Of a stretch of DNA of 64,000 bases, positions 1 to 9,347 are shown piece by piece. Position 1 is the stretch's first letter; each line of letters begins with the position of its first letter. The DNA is from Leptospira perdikensis (GTDB lineage: Bacteria; Spirochaetota; Leptospiria; Leptospirales; Leptospiraceae). A program made the translations under genes and the position numbers. The stretch covers positions 300,980-364,979 of the forward strand of contig NZ_RQGA01000013.1 of the NCBI RefSeq assembly GCF_004769575.1. Direction: 5' to 3'. The notes beneath the pieces are model-generated. The model did not search any database. It saw nothing but the letters and a program-made list of their open reading frames with translations, and was not told the origin of the DNA.

Positions 1-602
1 TTAGTTTAAAATCCAACTTTATTGGCCTAGATACTTTGAAACGCGGATTCAGTATGCTTCCGCACAAAATGATTTCTGATATGATTTTGAGTATGGCAAG
101 TTTTTCCATGCAAGCCACAATCCAAACTATTGATCTAAAAAAATTCTTTAAACTAATATTGAACCTTCATTCCAGCTTGAGAAGTTTTAGTTATAATATT
201 GGAACGAAAGTTTTAACCATCAAAGATTTTGTGGGTTATAAAGAAATCACTCCGCCCGAATGGTATTTCCTCATGGAAGATGTGTTTTGCGAAGAATCTG
301 TCTCTGTGATTATGCAATTTTTCCAAAGTCAGATCTCCAACGAACGAAGTTTCTGGTCAAACGATGGCCGAATCAATTATACCGAAAACTTTCTAAACAA
401 CTTCAATATGCCAATTTATAGCGTAGTTGGCACTGTTGATAAAATTGTTCCAGAAGAAAGTTTAACAGAACTCAAAGATCTCAAATCAGAAAACAAGGTG
501 ATCACTTATTACGAACAAGGTCACCTTGGGATTATTTTTCACGGGGAAACTGTTAGAAAAATTTGTAAAGGGATCGACGAATGGATCCAGGGATTAAAAT
601 AA
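1..602 (+). CDS. alpha/beta hydrolase, C-terminal part (5' end outside window)
   Basis: The reading frame is open from the first bases of the window, so the gene begins upstream; the first in-window start-like codon is only a TTG at 36 and need not be used. What remains is the lid and C-terminal half of an alpha/beta-hydrolase fold. Near the end, VGTVDKIVP places an aspartate and YEQGHLGI a histidine at the spacing expected for the last two members of a Ser-Asp-His triad; the nucleophile serine must lie upstream. The substrate cannot be read from this part. Polyhydroxyalkanoate-synthase-like or lipase-like relatives are both possible. It converges with the SRPBCC gene 13 bp downstream. Confidence 0.75.
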   Translation, partial: SLKSNFIGLDTLKRGFSMLPHKMISDMILSMASFSMQATIQTIDLKKFFKLILNLHSSLRSFSYNIGTKVLTIKDFVGYKEITPPEWYFLMEDVFCEESVSVIMQFFQSQISNERSFWSNDGRINYTENFLNNFNMPIYSVVGTVDKIVPEESLTELKDLKSENKVITYYEQGHLGIIFHGETVRKICKGIDEWIQGLK

Positions 603-615
603 TCCCGATATTCCC

Positions 616-1137
616 CTAACGACCGCTAAACCGGTTGTGGATGAGTTCCATTTCTTTTTGGAGAGTGGCATCACGACCGGCGAGGAAATAAGCACCTCTT
701 ACAGGAATGCTTGTAATTTCTGAATCTTCCGTAATTGTCACGACAGTTCCAGGAATTTTCGGTGCCAAGGTGTAAGTCCAAGACCCACGCATTTTAAAAC
801 TAGCATCCGTCAGTTCTATTTTCCAAAGTTTGTTCGGAATGGATTCGCGAAGTTCAAAAATCATATACCCACCCATATCCGGTGTTTCCTCCCATTTTGT
901 AATCGTACCATCTGACTTAGTTTCTAAAATTTTAATCGCAACCACTTCCTTTCGACGATTGGGAAGGTCACGAACATCAGTGACGTAAGCCCAGATATCT
1001 TCTGGTTCTGCTTTCAACCATTCACTGGTTTCCGAATGGAATTTCGGATCTTGGAAATAACCGACTGCTAAAAAAAGAACAACAAGCCCTATAAGTAAAA
1101 AACTGGTTCCAAAAGCAAAAAGAACAATTCGTTTCAT
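616..1137 (-). CDS. membrane-anchored SRPBCC (polyketide cyclase/START-like) protein
   Basis: The 173-residue product has one N-terminal hydrophobic segment (about residues 5-27) that is an anchor or signal, followed by a single SRPBCC-type domain: EPEDIWAYVTDVRDLPNRR near the start, the strand KWEETPDMGGYMIFEL in the middle, and a long C-terminal helix. This fold binds hydrophobic ligands in a deep cavity; the ligand is unknown. It is divergent from the NTF2-like gene at 1189, with only about 50 bp between them. The family call is good, but no function can be assigned. Confidence 0.7.
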   Translation of the reverse strand: MKRIVLFAFGTSFLLIGLVVLFLAVGYFQDPKFHSETSEWLKAEPEDIWAYVTDVRDLPNRRKEVVAIKILETKSDGTITKWEETPDMGGYMIFELRESIPNKLWKIELTDASFKMRGSWTYTLAPKIPGTVVTITEDSEITSIPVRGAYFLAGRDATLQKEMELIHNRFSGR

Positions 1138-1188
1138 AACTTTTTTTCTTGCTTAGTCTTGGAATGATCAATCATAATCTTTTCCACA

Positions 1189-1662
1189 ATGCATGCAAAT
1201 GAACAGATAATTCAAAAGTTTTATACTGCCTTCCAAAACAAAGATGGGCAAACCATGGTATCTCTCTACCATCCCGAGATCGAATTCCAAGATCCTGCTT
1301 TTGGTCATTTAAAAGGGAAAGAAGCGGTCGCAATGTGGCTTATGTTAATCGAAAAAAGTCAAAACTTAACGATTCGATTTTCGAATATCAAAGCAGATGA
1401 CACAAAAGGTTCCGCCGATTGGGAAGCCGATTATAGTTTTAGTAAAACTGGCCGGACAGTACAAAACAAAATCCATGCAAACTTTACTTTTAAAGACGGA
1501 AAGATCCTCATTCACAAAGATCATTTTTCTATGTGGAAATGGTTAGGAATGGCTATGGGTCCTATTGGTTATTTTCTCGGTTGGTGGCCGGCACTCGGTA
1601 ACAAAGTAAAAAAAGAAGCTGTGACAGGATTACAACTTTATATGAAACGAAAACGTATGTAG
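1189..1662 (+). CDS. NTF2-like / SnoaL-like protein
   Basis: This is a 157-residue soluble protein. The start NEQIIQKFYTAFQNKDGQTM followed by YHPEIEFQDPAFG is the typical opening of the nuclear-transport-factor-2-like (SnoaL) cone fold, and FKDGKILIHKDHFSMW is its last-strand region. The C-terminus carries an extra hydrophobic patch (GMAMGPIGYFLGWWPALG) seen in one branch of this family. Members include ketosteroid-isomerase-like enzymes and non-catalytic binders; nothing here decides which. Confidence 0.75.
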   Translation: MHANEQIIQKFYTAFQNKDGQTMVSLYHPEIEFQDPAFGHLKGKEAVAMWLMLIEKSQNLTIRFSNIKADDTKGSADWEADYSFSKTGRTVQNKIHANFTFKDGKILIHKDHFSMWKWLGMAMGPIGYFLGWWPALGNKVKKEAVTGLQLYMKRKRM

Positions 1663-1732
1663 TATGTTAGTTGGTTTGATAGAGAAACAATCTACCAGTT
1701 TATGATTAGTTTCTCTATCAGAATGAATCCTG

Positions 1733-2089
1733 TTATGGATTCGGCATATTGGAAAGTCCACCGGCGTTCGTAACATCAGAGTATCCAATAGATTCCAAAA
1801 ATGATTTGGCACTTCCACTGCGACCGCCCGAAGCACAATACACAATGATGGATTTGTTTTTATCTCCAAATTCATCCAATCGTTTTGAAACTTGGTCCAC
1901 AGGAATATTGATGGCACCTGGGAAATGACCAGATTGGAATTCGGCAACGGTTCTTACATCGACAACCAAAGCACCAGAATCAATTTTTTCTTTCAATTGG
2001 GTTTGGTTTACACCAAGTACCGATTTTAATTTATAAATAATAAAAATAACACAAAGAACAACTAAAACAATGATAACAATACGATTCAA
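1733..2089 (-). CDS. rhodanese-like domain protein, membrane anchored
   Basis: A 118-residue protein with an N-terminal membrane segment (residues 4-22) and one rhodanese domain: VVDVRTVAEFQSGHFPGAIN, then the active loop CASGGRSGSA with the catalytic cysteine followed by the usual arginine-serine pair, and the closing GGLSNM. It should transfer sulfane sulfur or act as a sulfur carrier on the periplasmic face. It is the last gene of the operon metG - adenylate cyclase - hisI-like - rhodanese, starting 3 bp after the hisI-like stop. Confidence 0.88.
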   Translation of the reverse strand: MNRIVIIVLVVLCVIFIIYKLKSVLGVNQTQLKEKIDSGALVVDVRTVAEFQSGHFPGAINIPVDQVSKRLDEFGDKNKSIIVYCASGGRSGSAKSFLESIGYSDVTNAGGLSNMPNP

Positions 2090-2092
2090 AAA

Positions 2093-2695
2093 CTACTCTC
2101 CTACTTTGTTAGGATAGACGAAGGAAATAGAATCATTCAGACCAAGTTCACGAAAAAAACAAGAATAATAACCTGTATGGCAAGCCGCGCCAATTTGATC
2201 CGTAATGTATTGGATGAAAAAGGGATTAGAATGTACATAAATCGCAGATAAATTTTGAAGGTGGCCAGACTCTTCTCCTTTCACCCATTTTCCATTTCTA
2301 GATCTGCTGAAATAAGTTCCAAGGCCTGATTCCACTGCCGAAAGCAAACTTTCCTTTTTCCCCCAAGCCAACATCAAATCTTTCCCTGAAATGTCTTGGG
2401 CTAAAAATGGGGAAAGAGGGGGAATGGTTTTTTGAAAAGAAATCCATTCTCCTTCCGTTATTTTCAAACTTCCCAATTCCCATAACAGAAGTTTGTCGGA
2501 AATTTCCAATTTAGGATTGATTTCAAGCAGGGCATCTTCATCACAATCAACAAACAATTGTTTTTTGCCAAAATCAAACCGGCTTACAAATTCCTGCGCA
2601 AGTGGAGAACTCATTACTTTTAAACTAACATCTTTTGAATTCAGTGTTGGTTTGGATATGATTGTGATCACTTTGTCAGCGGGAAGTTGGATCAT
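2093..2695 (-). CDS. hisI: phosphoribosyl-AMP cyclohydrolase-like protein (HisI), atypical
   Basis: The C-terminal half is HisI: SRSRNGKWVKGEESGH and GAACHTGYYSCFFREL are the family signatures for the third step of histidine synthesis, including two of the three zinc cysteines. Known HisI proteins carry a DCDxD motif 17 residues before CHTG, providing Mg ligands and the first zinc cysteine. Here the aligned residues are HSNPF, so those ligands are missing. A near-perfect copy of that motif, LFVDCDEDALLE, instead sits near residue 50, before the recognisable domain. At 200 residues it is longer than usual (about 110-140). Its start overlaps the adenylate cyclase stop by 4 bp. Either the metal site is supplied from the N-terminus or the protein has diverged. 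Confidence 0.8.
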   Translation of the reverse strand: MIQLPADKVITIISKPTLNSKDVSLKVMSSPLAQEFVSRFDFGKKQLFVDCDEDALLEINPKLEISDKLLLWELGSLKITEGEWISFQKTIPPLSPFLAQDISGKDLMLAWGKKESLLSAVESGLGTYFSRSRNGKWVKGEESGHLQNLSAIYVHSNPFFIQYITDQIGAACHTGYYSCFFRELGLNDSISFVYPNKVGE

Positions 2696-3990
2696 ATACT
2701 TGTCTCCACAGATAGAATTTCTGTAGTTTTAGTTTTTCCACGAAGAGAAAGTGTACCCATAGACTTAACTTTTAGATTTTGTCGAAACTCAAGTGAAATT
2801 TGATCGTATAATTCTTTAGAAATTAGAAAGTTTCTTTTTAAATCCTTTCCTAAGGACTCTAGTCTACTCGCCGCATTAACTGTATCACCAATCACTGTGT
2901 ATTCCAATCGTTTCTCCACACCAACATTTCCCACAACGACCGGTCCATAATGAATTCCAATCCGAATGAAAATAGGTTTCTCACCTAATGTTTCACGTTT
3001 TTGGTTCCAGAGAGACAATGCTTTTATCATAGCAACACCCGCTTTGGCTGCATTGGTTGCATCTTCCTTAGTAGGAATTGGAGTTCCAAAAGTAACCATC
3101 ATCCCATCACCAATGAACTTATCAAGTGTTCCTCTATGTTCAAAGACAACATCTAACATAAAACTATGGTATTCGGAAAGTAAGGACATGGTTTTTTCTG
3201 GACCTAGGGTTTCTGAAATTTGTGTAAACCCAACGATATCACAAAATAAAACAGCGATTGTAGTTTCTTTACCGCCAGGTTTAAAAAAATCATCTTCTGC
3301 ATGATTCATTTCTGCCACTACGTTTGGCGAAAAGTATCGTGTAAGTTGAGTCATCTTCACTTCATTATTTACAGCAGCAAATATTGTTCGCCTAACGCGA
3401 TAGGTAAGAAAAGCTAAAAAGAATCCAAGAACACCAATGATTCCCATAGACATAATGTAATTATTTACGTGGGCTGCTGGTCCAAGAAAGGCCTCTTTAA
3501 AACTTTCCGTACTTACAAATCTAGGATCTTGTTGTGCATAGACCAGAATCCCTGCTTGGCTTATAACAACCCCTAATGCATAAATCATTGGATATATGGG
3601 TTGGATGCTAAAGGCATTCATCACCAAAGTGCCCGCAATGATAAAATGTAAATAGGTTTTAATTAAATAAGTTCTTGGAACTTGTGACTCACCGCCAACT
3701 GCATTGTACCAAATAAATGGAAGGATGGTAATGATGAATAAATCAATGACCACACAAAACAATCCAACAAAGGAAACAAACTTCCCTTTTTTCAAAAACT
3801 TTGATAAAATATAGAGAACTAGATTTAGAGCTAAGGAAATAGAGGTGATGGTTAATATCTCAAATAAAGTCTGAGCAACAAAGAAGGTCCCAATCGTAAG
3901 AAGCGAAAAGATTAAAATTTTTCCGTAAAGGCTAAATTTTATTCCTTCAATCTCCTTCTCTCGTAAAATTTGTTCCGACTTTGTTGCCAT
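2692..3990 (-). CDS. membrane class III adenylate cyclase
   Basis: The 432-residue product has about six N-terminal membrane segments (roughly residues 20-205) and a C-terminal class III nucleotidyl cyclase domain (about 240-430). Catalytic features are visible: metal aspartates in LFCDIVGFT and FIGDGMM, the adenine-selecting lysine in TLDKFIGDG, the aspartate of YTVIGDTVNAASRLE, and the transition-state asparagine and arginine in the same stretch. It should make cAMP from ATP at the inner membrane. The signal sensed by the membrane part is unknown. It follows metG by 4 bp and overlaps hisI by 4 bp, so it is co-transcribed with housekeeping genes. Confidence 0.9.
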   Translation of the reverse strand: MATKSEQILREKEIEGIKFSLYGKILIFSLLTIGTFFVAQTLFEILTITSISLALNLVLYILSKFLKKGKFVSFVGLFCVVIDLFIITILPFIWYNAVGGESQVPRTYLIKTYLHFIIAGTLVMNAFSIQPIYPMIYALGVVISQAGILVYAQQDPRFVSTESFKEAFLGPAAHVNNYIMSMGIIGVLGFFLAFLTYRVRRTIFAAVNNEVKMTQLTRYFSPNVVAEMNHAEDDFFKPGGKETTIAVLFCDIVGFTQISETLGPEKTMSLLSEYHSFMLDVVFEHRGTLDKFIGDGMMVTFGTPIPTKEDATNAAKAGVAMIKALSLWNQKRETLGEKPIFIRIGIHYGPVVVGNVGVEKRLEYTVIGDTVNAASRLESLGKDLKRNFLISKELYDQISLEFRQNLKVKSMGTLSLRGKTKTTEILSVETSI

Positions 3991-3994
3991 TGGT

Positions 3995-6034
3995 TTATTT
4001 TAAAAGATCACCTGGATTTGCATCACGATCAGGAACAAACAAAGACAAGGTTTTCTCCTTTCCTGATGCGAGTAACATTGCCTCTGAGAGGCCGAATTTC
4101 ATTTGGCGAGGTTTTAAGTTTGCAACTACTACCACTTTTTTTCCAACCAATTCTTCTGCCGTATAACTTGCCTTGATCCCAGCGAAAACATTTTTGATTC
4201 CTTTTTCTCCAAGGTTAACTTTTACAAATAGAAGTTTGTCGGCGCCTTCCACAGGGTTTGCTTCTACAATAAGACCCACCCGAAGTTCTACTTTGGAAAG
4301 TTCGTCAATTGTGATAAAACCATCTTCTGAAACAGTCGCAGAATCAGAGTTTTGCGTTTTCCCTTGTTCTGGTTTAGACTTCTCTGGATTTGCCTTTTCA
4401 AAAGCTTCTTTGGTTTCTTGAATCATAAGTGAAATATTTTTTTCCTCTACACGTTTTGATAACATTTGGTATGGCCCAAGGACTTTGTTTTCTAAGGTTT
4501 CGGTTAAATTCAGAAAACTTAAATTCGGCACCTGAAACAATGTAGCCAAAGAACTAACTATATTCGGTGTTACCGGAGCCAAATAAGTGAATAGAATCTT
4601 CGCACAGTTAAGAGAAGTTGTTACAACCTCTCTTGCTTTTTCAACATCAGATTTAATTAGATTCCAAGGAGCATAATCATTTACATACTTATTAACTTTA
4701 TCTCCGAGACCTGTAACTTCTCTCATCACCTTAGAATAGTTACGTGATTCATAGGCTTCACGAATTTCTGATTCTTTGGATAATAGTTCGCCAACTAACG
4801 ATTTTCCTTCTGCAGAAAGATTACCTAATTTACGATCCATTTTATCGAGGATGGAAGTAGACACTCGGGAAACCAAATTCACAAGATTTCCAATCAAATC
4901 GGAATTCACTCGAGAAACAAAATCATCAAAAGATATATCTACATCTTCCATCCCTGAACCCAAACGGCAGGCAAGATAAAAGCGAAAATGTTCTACATCT
5001 AGATACTTCGCAAAAGTGGAAGCATTGATAAATGTCCCTCTTGATTTAGACATCTTCTCACCGTTTACAGTTAAAAATCCGTGTACATTGAGTTGGGTCG
5101 GTGTTTTGTAACCAGAGCCCATAAGCATTGCTGGCCAAAAAAGCCCATGAAAGTAAAGAATATCCTTTCCGATGAAGTGAACAATTTCACCCTTTCCTTC
5201 TTTCCAAAACTCGTTGAACTTCTTTTCATCTTTTAAAAAGTTCATAGCGGATGCCATATACCCAACAGGTGCATCCAACCAAACATAAAAATATTTATTT
5301 TCTTCTTCTGGAATCGCAAAACCAAAGTAAGGGCCATCGCGACTAATATCCCATTCTTGTAACCCAGAGGTAAACCATTCCTTTAGTTTTTTCTGAGCCC
5401 CTTCATTCAAACGACTTCCTTCTTCCATCCAAGTTTGTAATTGAGATTGAAAGTCTTGGAGTTTAAAAAATAAATGTTTGGATTCTTTAAGTACTGGTGT
5501 TGTCCCACAGATAGAACAATAAGAATCCTTTAGATCTTTAGGAGAATAACTTGTTCCACAAACTTCACAAGAATCACCATATTGATCTTTGCTGCCACAT
5601 TTCGGACATATCCCTTTGATGAACCTGTCAGGTAAGAACATCTTATCATGTTCGCAATATGACTGCTCAATGTTTCGTGCAACGATATGACCGTTTTTCT
5701 TTAAGGTAAGATAGATGGACTCTGAGTATTTTTTATTTTCTTCCGAATTTGTCGTATAATAGTTATCATACGACACTTCAAAAGACGATAGGTCTTTATA
5801 GTGTTCCTTCTGTACCTCTTCAATCATGGACTCGGGAGTTTTGCCTGCTTTTTTAGCGGCGATCATAATTGGAGTTCCGTGTGTATCATCGGCACAGAAA
5901 AAATAACAATTATTTCCAACTAACTTTTGGAAACGCACCCAGATATCTGTTTGGACTGCTTCTAATACATGACCTAAGTGGATGGAACCATTGGCATAGG
6001 GAAGAGCACTTGTAACGAGTATGTTTTTCGACAT
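3995..6034 (-). CDS. metG: methionine--tRNA ligase
   Basis: Methionyl-tRNA synthetase charges tRNA-Met in the cytoplasm. The class I signatures are present: SIHLGH (residues 17-22) for HIGH and KMSKS near residue 330. A knuckle with four CxxC pairs (CPKCG, CEVCG and CSICG are clearest) near residues 125-170 marks the zinc-bearing connective-peptide type. The last 100 residues form an EMAPII/Trbp111-like tRNA-binding domain (VELRVGLIVEANPVEGADKL), giving dimerisation and extra tRNA contact, and the 679-residue length fits this two-part form. It is the first gene of a four-gene minus-strand operon. Confidence 0.97.
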   Translation of the reverse strand: MSKNILVTSALPYANGSIHLGHVLEAVQTDIWVRFQKLVGNNCYFFCADDTHGTPIMIAAKKAGKTPESMIEEVQKEHYKDLSSFEVSYDNYYTTNSEENKKYSESIYLTLKKNGHIVARNIEQSYCEHDKMFLPDRFIKGICPKCGSKDQYGDSCEVCGTSYSPKDLKDSYCSICGTTPVLKESKHLFFKLQDFQSQLQTWMEEGSRLNEGAQKKLKEWFTSGLQEWDISRDGPYFGFAIPEEENKYFYVWLDAPVGYMASAMNFLKDEKKFNEFWKEGKGEIVHFIGKDILYFHGLFWPAMLMGSGYKTPTQLNVHGFLTVNGEKMSKSRGTFINASTFAKYLDVEHFRFYLACRLGSGMEDVDISFDDFVSRVNSDLIGNLVNLVSRVSTSILDKMDRKLGNLSAEGKSLVGELLSKESEIREAYESRNYSKVMREVTGLGDKVNKYVNDYAPWNLIKSDVEKAREVVTTSLNCAKILFTYLAPVTPNIVSSLATLFQVPNLSFLNLTETLENKVLGPYQMLSKRVEEKNISLMIQETKEAFEKANPEKSKPEQGKTQNSDSATVSEDGFITIDELSKVELRVGLIVEANPVEGADKLLFVKVNLGEKGIKNVFAGIKASYTAEELVGKKVVVVANLKPRQMKFGLSEAMLLASGKEKTLSLFVPDRDANPGDLLK

Positions 6035-6153
6035 AGATTAATTCCAGTTTCCTGATTCGAAGTTCCAATTCAGCCCATTTTTAGGAAAAATCAAGAAAAG
6101 AGTAAAAAAATGAAGTTACGGAAGAATCGAAAGTAATAAAATTCACGTTTGTT

Positions 6154-6645
6154 ATGGCTAAGAAAATCGTTCAAAATTTGAAACAAGTCAAAGGGAACAA
6201 GGACAGACATCCGGAATCGATCCAATCGACTCTGGAGATAGAAAGTGACCTTCATATTGAATATGCCAAAGTCCTTCTCAGTCTGTGGTCATATGCTTGC
6301 AATGCGGATGGCCAGTTCAAAAAGAAAGAAGGGGACATTGTCGGAGAACTGGTGAACGTACTGTTTGAACCTGGTTGCCTCTTAAGCGGATTCCAAGCCC
6401 AGAAAAAAACCGTTTTGGATATCCTTTCCAAAACCTTTGAAAACCCCCTTCCTATGAAAACCATCACCAAAGTGGTATCCGATAACGATGAGTACGCATT
6501 GAATTTTTTTGAAGATGCAGTTTGTATTGTCGCATCCGATGGAGCTCTCAATCAGGAAGAAATACATTTTTTGGAAGATTTAGCAAACGAACTCAAAATT
6601 AGTCATATGGACAAAGTTAGGGTCGAAAAGAAATACCTTGCTTAA
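6154..6645 (+). CDS. TerB family protein
   Basis: A 163-residue soluble, mostly helical protein with the two acidic half-motifs of the TerB/DjlA-like fold: YACNADGQFKKKEGDIVGEL near residue 50 and CIVASDGALNQEEIHFLEDL near residue 130. The family binds metal ions in tellurite-resistance and stress operons, but here no other ter genes are nearby. The next gene starts inside its last codons in another frame, so the two are translationally coupled; the pair may work together at the membrane. Confidence 0.8.
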   Translation: MAKKIVQNLKQVKGNKDRHPESIQSTLEIESDLHIEYAKVLLSLWSYACNADGQFKKKEGDIVGELVNVLFEPGCLLSGFQAQKKTVLDILSKTFENPLPMKTITKVVSDNDEYALNFFEDAVCIVASDGALNQEEIHFLEDLANELKISHMDKVRVEKKYLA

Positions 6646-9337
6646 AGGTTTTTATTTCATTCTATTTGGGATTTTAGTTTCGGTATCTATCGACCCAAGA
6701 CCTGGAATGGGGGAGTCTTATAGATCTTCATCGTCATCCAGTTCTAGTAGTTATCGATCCAGTTCCTCTTCTTATTCCAGTTCGAAATCTTCCTATTCTT
6801 CCAATACAAAATCAGGATATAGTTCCTCTTCCTCCACTCCGAGTACCCCATCACCTAATCTTTATTTTAACACCAAAGATCACAAAATCACAGTCCATCT
6901 GTATTCTGATGGGTCCGCCTTAGTGAAAGAATCATTTACGATTCTTGCAAAACAATCCAATTTAGGAATTCGACGTCCGCAGATTTTTCACCAAGAAAAT
7001 GGAGAAATCTCCGATATAAAAGTTTCTCCAGAAAATTTCAGCGTTTCGCATAACTATGATTCTATAGATATTTATTGGGAAGAACCGAAAGACAATCCAG
7101 AAACCAAAATCTCACTCGAATACAAAATTCTCCAATCCGTAGAGTGGTTAGGTACGCTCCCCTTAATTCATTGGCGGTTTACTAAAACAAGTAACGATTC
7201 GGTTCCTTTTTTGTTAGATATTTCATGGGATCCAGATACCATTTCTCCAAATTTACAATTGTATGAAGAAAAAATTGATTCCGAATTAGCAGAATACGTA
7301 AAAGAACCTGTCCTCAAAAACCAAAACAATACCGAACTTCATTATTCACCGAACAAAGATGATAAAGAAATAAATTCCATGGTTTTTATTGATTTACCAT
7401 CCCTTGATTCAAAATCCAATCCGAAACTTTCTGGAACTATTAAAAATATTTCTGATTCGCTAAACAATGGTTACCGATTGAAAGAATATGTTTTTCTAAA
7501 TGACAATGGTAGTCAAAATTATCAGTCAGAAATCGAAATCTCCAATCAAAACTTAAATTCTGAGCCTTTATTGATCCCATTTGGGTTATTTCAGTTTCGG
7601 GAACACGGAGAAACATTTTGGAATCAGATGGTAACTCCAAGATACCAAATTACTTATGCTCTAAAAGGACTAGATAGTTCATTTTGGCACCTTTTCAGTG
7701 CGAGTTTAACCAATTTTCAAAAAAGCCAAAATACAAAGTCTATAAATTATTCATTCGCCTATAACACATTAGGGGAAACATCAAATCGAAAAGACAAAGG
7801 TTCCGAACATTGGATTCGAGTTACCGGACTCGAAAAAAATAATAATTTGGATATGGAATCCTTTCAAATTCAGGTGGAAAGCGAATCTGATCTCGACAAA
7901 GACAATACCACTGTGGAATTGGTGATTGGGGATTGTGAGTTTTGTACCAACTACGAAGACCAAAATTCAATTCTGATACCGATTCAACCAGAATGGAACA
8001 AGTCCGGGTTTCTCATCCGATGGACTACAACCATTCCATCAAACTATAATCTTTACGTTCGTGTGCGAGAATCGAACAAATCTTTCAATTACAATCCAAT
8101 TTTAGTATCATATGCTGTTCTCAATTCTTTCTATCATTCTCCGGGTTCCGGTAGTCATTCTGGTTATTTGATTTTCCTTGGAGTCCTCGGTCTCACCACA
8201 ACCATCATTAGCTTTTACTTTATTTCGAAATTTAACATTAAACGAAAATATAATAGGAATCGAAATTTCATTCTGAAACAAATCCAACTAGCAGATCCAG
8301 AATTTGATTGGCATGAATTTTCAAAGAAAGTCATCTACATATCGGAACAAATTGTTTTCGCTTGGGATAAAGGAAATATGGATCCTGTGCGAAATTTTCT
8401 CTCAGCCTCTGTATTCCAAAGGTTTTCGATTCAATTGCGTTTGTTACGAGAAATAGACAAAGAAATCAATCGAATGAAAAATTTTTCAGTCTTGTCTGTT
8501 GAAATTTTAAATTTAGAGTTGGAATCGGAATACCAAACCATTCATCTCAAACTGCAATGTATATCTAAAGACCAAACCTTTTCGATTGAGACTAAAGAAG
8601 AAAAAATCCAAAAAGAGCTCAACTCTTCTTCTGCAAAAATCTATGAAGAAGTACATTCCTTTACTCGGAAACTCTCCGCCCTAACAAAACCAAAAATGGA
8701 TTTAGTTCATAATCATTGTCCTTCTTGTGGAGCCAACTCACCACTATCACATCAATCTACCAAATGCCAATATTGCGGTGTGATTTTTAATTCTGGAGAA
8801 TCAGATTGGGTTTTGACCGAGATCACTCAAATGGTCGAATGGGAACCGACTTCGATTGAAAAAGGAAAAATGAACACAGGCGAAATCTCCAAACAAATAT
8901 TAGAAGATAGAGCCTCTGCTGTTTTTTGGAAGTATATACAATTCCAATCATTACCTCAAAGTTTAGTTCTGGACAGAGAAAGTACATCGAACGCTATTCA
9001 ATTGTTAGGTGAACCAGGAAAGGAAATTTTGTTCCTGCCAGTGATCGGTTCTTGCCGGCTCATCCATTGGGACTTGGAATCCAGTCCTAAAACGATGGTT
9101 TGTGAAATTCGTTGGAGTGCAGCTTCAAAAAAAAATATGATTCCAGAACATAGGAGAAATCGAATCAAACTGAGTTTATCAGCGAACCGCTCGGCTTCCT
9201 TGGGTTTTTCGGAAATGAGCTGTCAAAACTGTGGGGCGAACTTTCCAGAATTGGATGCAACCCATTGTGAATTTTGTAACCAAGAAATTCCAAAGAAAGT
9301 AGACGATTGGTTATTAGAAGAAATATCCCCAGCTTAA
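6638..9337 (+). CDS. large membrane protein: Ser-rich, DUF2207-like, Tim44-like and zinc-ribbon domains
   Basis: The start is a TTG overlapping the terB stop by 8 bp. The 899-residue product has a signal segment, a run dominated by serine (about residues 29-70), a beta-rich extracytoplasmic region resembling DUF2207 (about 75-490), one membrane helix (about 503-527) and a cytoplasmic part. The latter contains a Tim44-like domain (EFDWHEFSKKVIYI through about residue 670) and two zinc ribbons, CPSCG with CQYCG and CQNCG with CEFC. Such multi-domain proteins are of unknown function; the ribbons suggest protein-protein contact. Domain names are inferred from pattern, not from a search. Confidence 0.7.
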   Translation: MLKGFYFILFGILVSVSIDPRPGMGESYRSSSSSSSSSYRSSSSSYSSSKSSYSSNTKSGYSSSSSTPSTPSPNLYFNTKDHKITVHLYSDGSALVKESFTILAKQSNLGIRRPQIFHQENGEISDIKVSPENFSVSHNYDSIDIYWEEPKDNPETKISLEYKILQSVEWLGTLPLIHWRFTKTSNDSVPFLLDISWDPDTISPNLQLYEEKIDSELAEYVKEPVLKNQNNTELHYSPNKDDKEINSMVFIDLPSLDSKSNPKLSGTIKNISDSLNNGYRLKEYVFLNDNGSQNYQSEIEISNQNLNSEPLLIPFGLFQFREHGETFWNQMVTPRYQITYALKGLDSSFWHLFSASLTNFQKSQNTKSINYSFAYNTLGETSNRKDKGSEHWIRVTGLEKNNNLDMESFQIQVESESDLDKDNTTVELVIGDCEFCTNYEDQNSILIPIQPEWNKSGFLIRWTTTIPSNYNLYVRVRESNKSFNYNPILVSYAVLNSFYHSPGSGSHSGYLIFLGVLGLTTTIISFYFISKFNIKRKYNRNRNFILKQIQLADPEFDWHEFSKKVIYISEQIVFAWDKGNMDPVRNFLSASVFQRFSIQLRLLREIDKEINRMKNFSVLSVEILNLELESEYQTIHLKLQCISKDQTFSIETKEEKIQKELNSSSAKIYEEVHSFTRKLSALTKPKMDLVHNHCPSCGANSPLSHQSTKCQYCGVIFNSGESDWVLTEITQMVEWEPTSIEKGKMNTGEISKQILEDRASAVFWKYIQFQSLPQSLVLDRESTSNAIQLLGEPGKEILFLPVIGSCRLIHWDLESSPKTMVCEIRWSAASKKNMIPEHRRNRIKLSLSANRSASLGFSEMSCQNCGANFPELDATHCEFCNQEIPKKVDDWLLEEISPA

Positions 9338-9347
9338 ATCATCACTA

